In this document: positions 1 to 5,000 of the stretch, piece by piece | Layout of the letters: each line of letters begins with the position of its first letter | How positions within the stretch are numbered: the first letter of the stretch is position 1 | From: Actinomycetota bacterium | GTDB taxonomy: Bacteria; Actinomycetota; Actinomycetes; Streptosporangiales; Streptosporangiaceae | Direction of reading: 5' to 3' | Assembly (NCBI GenBank): GCA_003161205.1 | Contig: PMOU01000032.1 | Coordinates: forward strand, 1-8,450 | DNA: 8,450 nt | Translations under genes and position numbers: made by a program | Notes under the pieces: model-generated | Told to the model about the DNA's origin: nothing | Seen by the model: the letters and a program-made list of their open reading frames with translations, nothing else | Database searches by the model: none

Positions 1-43
1 AGGCGTTACGAACGTCACAGCCAAGCACGATGACAGGGAGACC

Positions 44-2038
44 ATGTCCAGAACCAGAACGCTCACTGCGGCCGTCGGTGCCATGGCAGCGATGGTAGGC
101 ATGACGATCGGCGGCGCGAGCGTGCCAGCCCAGGCGTCCACCAGGCCGGCGGACACGCCCCTGGCTGGCAGCGTCGCTCCGTTTACCAGCCGCACCCAGG
201 CAACCGGCAATGTCGCCAGTTCCCAGCGACTGTCGATCCAGCTGTGGCTGCGGCCGCAGGTGGCGGCGGCGCAGCGTTTCGCCAGCGCGGTGAGCACGCC
301 GGGCAACGCGCTCTTCCACCACTACGTCAGCCCGGATGGCTACGCCGCCCGCTTCGGGGCGACCGCCAGCGAGGCGGGCGCGGTCGAGTCGTGGCTCCGC
401 ACCGAGGGCTTCACCAGTGTCCACGTCAACCCGCAGCGCTCCTATGTGCGGGCCACGGCAGCGACGTCGAAGATCGATGCGGCGTTCCACGTGCAGCTGA
501 AGCTCTACCGGGCGTCGGCGGCTGTCAACGCCGGGCCGTATGCCCTGCGCGCCAACGGCACCTCCGTCTTTCTTCCTTCCTCGCTCGCCAGCAGCGTCCT
601 CGGCGTGACCGGCCTGGATAACGCGGCGCCGATCATCCCGCTCGACTACCAGACCAGCAAGACCATCAGCGGGTCGGCGGCCGGGGCGGCCCGCGGGGTG
701 TCCGCTGCCGACCTCAAAGCCCCCTGCTCGAAGTATTACGGGCAGCACGAGGCCAGCGGCTTGCCGTCGCAATTCGGGGTAACGAAATTCCCGACCGAGG
801 TGTGCGGGTACAGCGGCGGCCAGCTGCGCGCGGCCTACGGCGCCACCACGCAGAGCACCGGCACGGGCCAGACGATTGCCCTGGTGGAACTGGGCCTGAC
901 CAAGGACATGTTCCTGACCTTGAAGGACTACGCGGCGGCCAACGGCCTGCCCGCCCCGTCCGCCCAGCGGTACACGGAGCTATCGCTCGGCCAGGGAACC
1001 GCCTGCGGGGACGAGTTCGACGTGGAGGAGCAACTCGACGTCGAGGCTTCCTACGACATGGCCCCGGGTGCGAGCCAGCTCGTGGTGGGCGGTGACACCT
1101 GCAATGACGGTGACTTCGGGCTCCAGGGGCTCTTCAACGCCGACCTGGCGGTCATCAACGGCAACGGCGGCCGCCCGCTGGCGTCAGCTGCCTCCAATTC
1201 GTGGGAGGGCGGGGACGAGTCCCAGGCCCCCTACCTGACGAACATCGAGCACGCCTACCTGCTGCAGGCCGCCACCGAGGGCGTCGGCATGTACTTCTCC
1301 TCCGGCGACGGCTCTGGCGTCGAGACCCCGTCCAGCGACCCGTACGCCGTCGCGGTCGGCGGCACCACGCTCGGGATCGGCAAGACCAGCAATCGCCTGT
1401 TCGAGACCGGCTGGTCCACCGGGATATCCGTGCTGGCGAGCGGCGCGTGGCTCTTCCTGGGCGAGCAGGGTGCCGCCGGCGGCGGCCCCAGCGTGCTGTG
1501 GAAGCAGCCGGGCTACCAGAAGGGCGTCGTGCCGGCCGCGCTGGCCAAGGCTCCCGGCAACCGCGGTGGCCCGGTCCGCGCCGTGCCCGATATCAGCGCC
1601 GACGCCGACCCGTTCACCGGGTTGGCCGTGGGCCTGCTCACCTTCCACACCAAGAAGCACCTCCCGCCCACCTACAGCGAGACTGACATCGGCGGGACCA
1701 GCCTGTCCTCGCCAACGGTGGCCGGGATGGTGATTGCCGCCCAGCAGGGGCAGTCGGGACCGTTCGGGTTCATCAACCCAGCGATCTACAAACTGGCCGG
1801 GACCAGCGCCTTCTTCCGCACCCTGCCACTGACCAGCCATAGCCCTGCGCTGTATCGCGGGACGTCGTGCGACGCCGCCACCTGCGGCGAACAGGCACTG
1901 ACCACCTTCGACGACCAGAGCTTCAGCATGTTCGGCTACACCGGGCAGGTCACTCTCAAGGGGTACGACAATATGAGCGGTGTCGGCACGCCCAACGGGC
2001 AGGACTTCATTACGGCCCTGCGCGCGCTAGAGAACTAA
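44..2038 (+). CDS. Secreted S53 (sedolisin/kumamolisin-like) serine-carboxyl peptidase
   Basis: This 664-residue protein is an acid-active endopeptidase of family S53 made as a secreted pro-enzyme. Residues 1-31 form a signal peptide: Arg near the start, an Ala/Met/Val-rich hydrophobic core, and an A-Q-A cleavage-type site. Residues of about 45-195 match the pro-kumamolisin activation domain and the rest is the catalytic domain. The S53 catalytic set is visible: Glu328 and Asp332 in E-E-Q-L-D, oxyanion Asp422 in S-S-G-D-G, and nucleophile Ser553 in G-G-T-S-L-S-S-P. The C-terminal G-Y-D-N-M-S-G-V-G-T-P stretch (640-650) resembles the Ca2+-site region of the family. Six cysteines (228, 254, 321, 353, 609, 614) fit disulfides in an exported protein. 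The ATG start is supported by AGGGAG at 35-40. Length is normal for a full-length pro-enzyme. The gene stands alone, so its substrate is probably environmental protein; that is inference. Confidence 0.95.
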   Translation: MSRTRTLTAAVGAMAAMVGMTIGGASVPAQASTRPADTPLAGSVAPFTSRTQATGNVASSQRLSIQLWLRPQVAAAQRFASAVSTPGNALFHHYVSPDGYAARFGATASEAGAVESWLRTEGFTSVHVNPQRSYVRATAATSKIDAAFHVQLKLYRASAAVNAGPYALRANGTSVFLPSSLASSVLGVTGLDNAAPIIPLDYQTSKTISGSAAGAARGVSAADLKAPCSKYYGQHEASGLPSQFGVTKFPTEVCGYSGGQLRAAYGATTQSTGTGQTIALVELGLTKDMFLTLKDYAAANGLPAPSAQRYTELSLGQGTACGDEFDVEEQLDVEASYDMAPGASQLVVGGDTCNDGDFGLQGLFNADLAVINGNGGRPLASAASNSWEGGDESQAPYLTNIEHAYLLQAATEGVGMYFSSGDGSGVETPSSDPYAVAVGGTTLGIGKTSNRLFETGWSTGISVLASGAWLFLGEQGAAGGGPSVLWKQPGYQKGVVPAALAKAPGNRGGPVRAVPDISADADPFTGLAVGLLTFHTKKHLPPTYSETDIGGTSLSSPTVAGMVIAAQQGQSGPFGFINPAIYKLAGTSAFFRTLPLTSHSPALYRGTSCDAATCGEQALTTFDDQSFSMFGYTGQVTLKGYDNMSGVGTPNGQDFITALRALEN

Positions 2039-2111
2039 GGCGGCTAAGGCCAGGACTCACGCCGTTCACGCGCACTAGGCGAGGCGGGGAGCACTGCCCG
2101 TCGCGGAGGTA

Positions 2112-2157
2112 AAGGTCAGAGGCCAGTTCCCCGGCCGGGGAACTGGCCTCTGACCTT
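2112..2157. terminator. 46-bp perfect palindrome, probable bidirectional terminator
   Basis: Two 23-base arms are exact reverse complements with no spacer, centred between 2134 and 2135; the left arm begins AAGGTCAGAGG and the centre is CCCCGG|CCGGGG. In RNA this folds into a very stable hairpin. It sits about 75 bases after the peptidase stop and well before the next promoter. Terminator is the likely role, as actinobacterial terminators often lack a U-tract, and none follows here. The rest of 2039-2269 shows nothing coding. The isolated TTGACA at 2178-2183 has no matching -10. Confidence 0.7.
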
Positions 2158-2269
2158 GCCAGGATGAGGGCAGGCCATTGACAATTCACCGCGCCCGAAG
2201 GTGGCCGCCCCCGCCTGGCGATCAGCGCGCCTGCGCTGGGCCGGCATCCGCCGCAGCCAGGCGTCCAGC

Positions 2270-2299
2270 TTGACATACCGCGCTGATGCTAGATATAGT
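2270..2299 (+). promoter_or_regulatory. Sigma-70-type promoter of the coiled-coil protein gene
   Basis: A perfect TTGACA (2270-2275) is followed after 18 bases by TATAGT (2294-2299), five of six matching the -10 consensus. Transcription would start near 2306, about 20 bases ahead of the ATG at 2327. It is the only clear near-consensus promoter in the window, so the gene is expected to be well expressed unless repressed. The -10 lies inside the dyad at 2288-2303. Confidence 0.75.
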
Positions 2300-2303
2300 G
2301 AGC
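2288..2303. promoter_or_regulatory. Candidate operator 1 for the downstream HTH regulator
   Basis: GCTAG-N6-TGAGC forms an imperfect 5-6-5 dyad whose spacer contains the -10 element. The sequence ATAGTGAGCATG (2295-2306) recurs exactly, in the opposite orientation, at 2813-2824 ahead of the HTH gene. A protein bound here would block RNA polymerase. The recurrence and dyads are seen directly; the identity of the binding protein is inferred from the neighbouring regulator gene. Confidence 0.5.
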
Positions 2304-2326
2304 ATGTAGCGAGCGAAAGAGGAGAT

Positions 2327-2773
2327 ATGACCGGCACCCGCGTCGTCAGCCAGGAGCTTCAGGACAAGATCTTCGAGCAGGTCCGCAAGGGCCAGGAGCA
2401 GGTCCGTAAGGGCCAGGAGACCGTGACCGAGGCGATCAAGAGCTGGACGTCCACCGCCCAGGCATTCGTACCGCAACTGCCGGACCTGCCGTCATGGACC
2501 GCCAGGCTGCCCAAGCCTGAGGAACTCGTGGCGAACGCACACGACTTCACCGCGCAGCTGATGGCCGCCCAGAAGAAGTCTTCCGAGCAGCTGATGGCCG
2601 CCCAGAAGAAGTTCGCCGAGCAGGCACGTGACGCAGTCGCGCCGCTGCTCGCCATGGCAGGCGTCTCGCCTGCCCGCCCGGGCAGCAAGCCGGCCGGCCT
2701 GAGTGCCGCCGCGAAGGCAGGCACTGCCGCGAAGGCAGGCACTGCCGCAAAGCCGGGTGGCGCTAAGAAGTGA
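2327..2773 (+). CDS. Coiled-coil protein with Ala/Lys-rich tail, HBHA-/phasin-like
   Basis: This 148-residue protein has no signal peptide and no membrane segment. Residues 8-46 and 65-108 are predicted amphipathic helices, separated by a Pro-rich linker (F-V-P-Q-L-P-D-L-P, 47-55). Residues 112-148 form a low-complexity basic tail of A-A-K-A-G-T units. Helix plus Lys/Ala tail is the layout of mycobacterial heparin-binding haemagglutinin (HbhA) and of some phasins that coat polymer or lipid granules. Sequence identity to either is not obvious, so the role is inference. Three tandem duplications occur: E-Q-V-R-K-G-Q twice, Q-L-M-A-A-Q-K-K twice at an 11-residue period, and A-A-K-A-G-T twice plus a partial copy. 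The ATG at 2327 is chosen over the upstream GTG at 2201 because AGAGGAG directly precedes it and the promoter at 2270-2299 lies downstream of 2201. The HTH gene that follows makes co-regulation likely. Confidence 0.82.
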   Translation: MTGTRVVSQELQDKIFEQVRKGQEQVRKGQETVTEAIKSWTSTAQAFVPQLPDLPSWTARLPKPEELVANAHDFTAQLMAAQKKSSEQLMAAQKKFAEQARDAVAPLLAMAGVSPARPGSKPAGLSAAAKAGTAAKAGTAAKPGGAKK

Positions 2774-2780
2774 CACCGCA

Positions 2781-2812
2781 CGCGGCGGATCGGGACATCC
2801 TGATCCGCCGCG
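2781..2812 (+). terminator. Hairpin terminator after the coiled-coil protein gene
   Basis: CGCGGCGGATC (2781-2791) pairs exactly with 2802-2812. Pairing continues inward through one G.U and two G-C pairs to a four-base loop at 2795-2798. The stem starts seven bases after the stop codon and has no T-run, as is common in high-GC actinobacteria. It would separate the coiled-coil gene from the HTH gene, which then needs its own promoter. Confidence 0.75.
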
Positions 2813-2815
2813 CAT

Positions 2816-2831
2816 GCTCACTATCCTGAGC
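2816..2831. promoter_or_regulatory. Candidate operator 2, upstream of the HTH gene
   Basis: GCTCA-N6-TGAGC is a perfect 5-6-5 dyad. It overlaps CATGCTCACTAT (2813-2824), the exact reverse complement of the 12-mer at the coiled-coil gene promoter. The spacer and right arm contain TATCCT (2822-2827), a plausible -10, though no convincing -35 is seen. It lies 37 bases before the GTG start at 2869, which fits autoregulation by the HTH protein. Confidence 0.5.
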
Positions 2832-2868
2832 GGGCTCGGCCAGCTCAGCCCAGGTCACCGGGGCGACA

Positions 2869-3240
2869 GTGAATGATCCTTGGGATATGCAGAAGGAGGC
2901 GCTCGGCGCCTTCATCCGCAGCCAGCGAAAGCTCTCCAACCTCTCGCTGCGCCAGCTGGCCGAGCTCACCAGCCTCTCCAACCCCTATCTCAGCCAGCTC
3001 GAGCGCGGCATGCACCAGCCGTCTGTCCGCGTGCTCAAGCTGATCTCCGGGGCGCTCGGCTTGTCCGCCGAGATGCTGCTATTGCAAGCAGGCCTGCTCG
3101 ACCCCCGCCCCGCCGACGCGGGCAGCGCGGACGGGGCGCCGCCTGACTCGGCGGAGAGCGCCATCCAGGCCGACGAACGGCTGGACGACGAGCAGAAAGC
3201 CGCGCTGCTCGCCGTCTACCGAAGCATGCTCCGCGATTAG
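2869..3240 (+). CDS. XRE-family helix-turn-helix transcriptional regulator
   Basis: This 123-residue protein has an N-terminal Cro/C1-type HTH at about residues 9-66: L-G-A-F-I-R, then S-L-R-Q-L-A-E-L as helix 2, S-N-P-Y-L-S-Q-L-E-R-G as the recognition segment, and P-S-V-R-V-L-K-L-I-S. A variable acidic linker (80-103) leads to a short helix ending L-L-A-V-Y-R-S-M-L. This resembles the small regulator I recall encoded beside hbhA in mycobacteria (Rv0474, next to Rv0475), there in the opposite gene order. The start is GTG at 2869 with only a weak purine run ahead; ATG at 2887 (Met7) is the alternative, but W-D-M-Q-K-E ahead of the HTH looks coding. It probably represses its own gene and the coiled-coil gene through the shared dyads at 2288 and 2816; the ligand is unknown. 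Confidence 0.87.
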   Translation: MNDPWDMQKEALGAFIRSQRKLSNLSLRQLAELTSLSNPYLSQLERGMHQPSVRVLKLISGALGLSAEMLLLQAGLLDPRPADAGSADGAPPDSAESAIQADERLDDEQKAALLAVYRSMLRD

Positions 3241-3291
3241 GCCGGTCTGAATGGCGAGGTCAGCCTGCCCCCGGCCAGGAGCGTAGAGGGA

Positions 3292-3328
3292 AGACGTGGC
3301 CGTTAGGCCGGAATCCTGGTCCACGTTT
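3292..3328. promoter_or_regulatory. Inverted repeat upstream of the antitoxin gene, possible operator
   Basis: ACGTGG (3294-3299) and CCACGT (3321-3326) are exact inverted copies, and the arms extend by two more positions if a G.T mismatch is allowed. They lie 20-55 bases before the antitoxin start. Antitoxins usually bind dyads at this position to autorepress, but no -10/-35 pair is evident here and the arms are short. A weak hairpin ending the HTH transcript is the alternative. Confidence 0.3.
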
Positions 3329-3347
3329 CTCTGCGCCGTACCCTCGT

Positions 3348-3599
3348 GTGTATGAGTTCCTGTCTTTCGATGCCGAGGTCGCTGGTCATCAGGTGATCTT
3401 CAGCGCAGGCCAGGTCGAGGCGGTCGTGGTCCCTCTGGAGGAGTACCGCGCGCTTAAGGCGCTGGAGCAGCATGAGGCAGAGTTGTACTGGGTCGCTCAC
3501 GAGAGCAGGTATCCGTCCCAGCCAGGTGACGACGTTCCTGACGGCAATGTGTACGAGTCGATGGAAGCGCTGGTGGCCGATCTCGGCGCAGGCGAATGA
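3348..3599 (+). CDS. Phd/YefM-like type II antitoxin
   Basis: This 83-residue acidic protein contains a segment typical of the Phd/YefM fold: a beta strand V-I-F-S-A-G-Q-V-E-A-V-V-V-P followed by the family-type helix L-E-E-Y-R-A-L-K-A-L (about 18-42). An acidic C-terminal half (50-83) would wrap the partner toxin. The usual N-terminal helix that starts S-x-x-x-A-R is not seen, so this is a shortened or divergent member. The start is GTG at 3348; the nearby ATG at 3352 is out of frame, and the frame upstream is open but has no start codon back to at least 3279. Its TGA (3597-3599) overlaps the ATG of the next gene as ATGA, the usual translational coupling of antitoxin and toxin. It reads through intact although the toxin does not. 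Confidence 0.72.
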   Translation: MYEFLSFDAEVAGHQVIFSAGQVEAVVVPLEEYRALKALEQHEAELYWVAHESRYPSQPGDDVPDGNVYESMEALVADLGAGE

Positions 3600-3896
3600 A
3601 GTATGTTCGCACGCCTGGTTTCCTGATCGACCTGCGCCGACTGTCTGACGAGCACCGCAAGCTGTTCATGCAGGCAGGGCATGAGGTCCTCCGTCCCGCG
3701 CTGGACGCTGGCGCCCACCAGGGAGCGGTGCCGTGGCCGAAGGCGCTGCGCGTCCACCGGATCGGCGCAGACTACTTCGATGACATGGAGCTTCGCGGGA
3801 CCCGATAGCCGAGCGATGTTCCGGTTGGTAGAGGTCGCAGGCGAAACAGTCGTGGTGTGGCTACGTATCGGCAACCACGGTATTTACGGCTCCTGA
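3596..3896 (+). pseudogene. RelE/ParE-superfamily toxin, frameshifted
   Basis: The frame from ATG 3596 gives 70 residues (M-K-Y-V-R-T-P-G-F, later W-P-K-A-L-R-V-H-R-I-G-A-D-Y-F) and stops at 3806. The missing C-terminal half continues in the frame shifted by +1: M-T-W-S-F-A-G-P-D-S-R-A-M-F, then V-V-V-W-L-R-I-G-N-H-G-I-Y, ending TGA 3894-3896. That second part has the strand-rich look and the E-M-T-W-S-F-x-G-P-D-x-R-A signature I associate with actinobacterial RelE/ParE-like mRNA-interferase toxins. The simplest repair is at 3779-3780: restoring two bases (TTC-GAGA-TGACA rather than TTC-GA-TGACA) yields Y-F-E-M-T-W and one 100-residue protein, the normal toxin size. The present gene should make no active toxin. 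A sequencing error is the main alternative; programmed frameshifting is unlikely, as no slippery heptamer is seen. Confidence 0.72.
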
Positions 3897-3978
3897 CGCA
3901 GCGCGAAATGGATCCGGTGATGGCGATCGGCCGGTACCGCTTCCAAGCTGGTCCTATGGGCCCGAACTGATGCCGGAC

Positions 3979-4007
3979 GCGGCGGCGCCCGGTCCCGGCG
4001 CTGCCGC
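3979..4007 (+). terminator. GC-rich hairpin downstream of the toxin remnant
   Basis: GCGGCGGCGCC (3979-3989) pairs with 3997-4007 over 11 positions with one G.U, around a seven-base loop. It lies 80 bases after the toxin stop and 75 before the endonuclease start, so it could end the toxin-antitoxin transcript. There is no T-run. The rest of 3897-4082 holds no convincing gene: open frames there on both strands lack recognisable features. Confidence 0.4.
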
Positions 4008-4082
4008 TCTCCGGGCCGGTCCGCCATGTCGAAGCGAGTCGTTTCCTGACATACGCGATCACTTGTGGCAGGCTCTTGCGCC

Positions 4083-4895
4083 GTGGCACGGTTCCTTGAT
4101 TTGCGTGGCTGGATGCAGGAGCAGTGCGCGGATTTCAGGTTTGATGTTGGCGGAGTCTTCCAGCGGGAGAGCGACTTCGCCTAGTGGCCGCTAGAAGCGT
4201 CCGGGCCGGCCGAACTGGAGGAGCGCCTTACCCAGGGCGGCCATCTGCTGCCCTTGCCGCGAGAGCCTGCCGCACTGGCGAACGTGCTGGAAGTCTCCAT
4301 CGTGAACTTCCTCGCCCTGCGCGTCCTGGCGGTTGCCGGGGCCGAGGTGCGCCGGGGCACGGAGCGCGGTTATCCCGATGTCGAGATTGGCGGCCCGGCG
4401 TTCGGCGGCGGCTTCCACGCGGTCGATGTCAAGGCAGCCCGGCGGGCGGCGAGCGGGCGGCAGACGCAGAGCAGGATCACGCTGTACACCGGCAACACGT
4501 ACTTTAAGTGGCCTGAGCTGCACTGGCCGGGGACCTTCCGGCCATTTAGCGACTACGCCAGCCATCTCGATGTGATCATGATTTACACACTCAATCCGGA
4601 CAGCAACGCGCGTGTGGAGGATCTTGAGATCATCGTTCAGGAGCCCTGGCGGATCGCCAGCCGTGAGCGGTCGTCCACGACCCGCGAGTACATCGGGGCC
4701 ATCACGGACATCTCCGGGCTCCGTGCCGGGGCGGGCGCGTTCGACGGCCCGGCAGAGTTCTACGAGTACTGGCGCAAGTACCCGTTCAAGATCAGCGCGC
4801 AGGTCCAGCGGCAGCTTCAGCGGCTGCTCACCGCGACCCAGGATGAGCTGGCCCGGCTGAGGGCCCGCCAGGAACCCGGGCCCAGGCCCGAATAG
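4083..4895 (+). pseudogene. EcoRV-family type II restriction endonuclease, interrupted by an in-frame TAG
   Basis: The frame from GTG 4083 runs 271 codons with TAG at codon 34. After the stop it matches EcoRV as I recall it. An ungapped stretch carries the four active-site residues at EcoRV spacing: Glu70 (EcoRV E45), Asp99 in Y-P-D (D74), Asp115 and Lys117 in V-D-V-K (D90, K92). Further matches follow: P-F-S-D-Y-A-S-H against P-F-D-Q-Y-I-A-H, an I-Y-T strand, Q-E-P-W-R-I-A against Q-D-K-W-V-I-A, and E-F-Y-E-Y-W-R-K-Y against E-F-L-D-Y-W-R-N-Y. Before the stop, D-L then F-D-V-G-G-V matches D-L then Y-D-V-C-G-I, so the N-terminus belongs to the same gene. GGCAGG at 4067-4072 is a weak ribosome site. 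Reinitiation at TTG 4254 would give 213 residues that keep the active site but lose the N-terminal dimerisation region. The frame is otherwise clean, so the mutation looks recent. The methyltransferase gene follows after 105 bases. Confidence 0.8.
4182..4184 (+). other. In-frame amber codon inside the endonuclease gene
   Basis: TAG falls between ...E-S-D-F-A and W-P-L-E-A-S..., both in frame and both coding-like. TAG is a normal terminator in this genome: the HTH gene and the endonuclease itself end in TAG. A single substitution (for example from CAG, GAG, AAG or TGG) explains it. No frame change is involved. Confidence 0.75.
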
Positions 4896-4929
4896 TCAGC
4901 CGCGCGGCCCGGCTGGTCCAGTCGGCTGG

Positions 4930-4956
4930 TTCCGGAGTTCCGTTTCCGCGGTTCCG
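4930..4956 (+). repeat. Four TTCCG repeats upstream of the methyltransferase
   Basis: TTCCG starts at 4930, 4938, 4944 and 4952, a spacing of 8-6-8, with GGTTCC at both ends (4928-4933, 4950-4955). The cluster is 45-70 bases before the methyltransferase GTG. It may be a binding site for regulation of the restriction-modification genes, since C5 methyltransferases sometimes repress themselves, but the words are short and GC-rich and may be chance. Confidence 0.25.
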
Positions 4957-5000
4957 GGTGGCTTCCCGGTTTTGTCGGCTCGCACTGCCAGGATGGGCGG

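Noticed and set aside
1184..1840. Minus-strand open frame of 218 codons opposite the peptidase
   Set aside because: It lies wholly inside the S53 gene, whose motifs are clear. Its translation is rich in Gly/Ala/Arg with no recognisable domain, as expected for the antisense of GC-rich coding DNA.
2178..2183. A second TTGACA that could be a -35 element
   Set aside because: At 16-19 bases downstream the sequence is GC-rich with no -10-like hexamer, so it is not supported as a promoter.
3776..3806. Programmed ribosomal frameshift in the toxin gene
   Set aside because: There is no slippery heptamer or obvious downstream structure, and the break is explained more simply by loss of one GA unit or by sequence error.
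3772..4089. Minus-strand open frame of 105 codons and plus-strand frame 3970-4194 in the gap between toxin and nuclease
   Set aside because: Both are Arg/Ser/Pro-rich without family features. The plus-strand frame overlaps the better-supported N-terminal part of the endonuclease.
4182..4184. TAG read as a sense codon (recoding)
   Set aside because: Other genes in the window end in TAG, and there are no signs of pyrrolysine-type recoding. A nonsense mutation or error is simpler.
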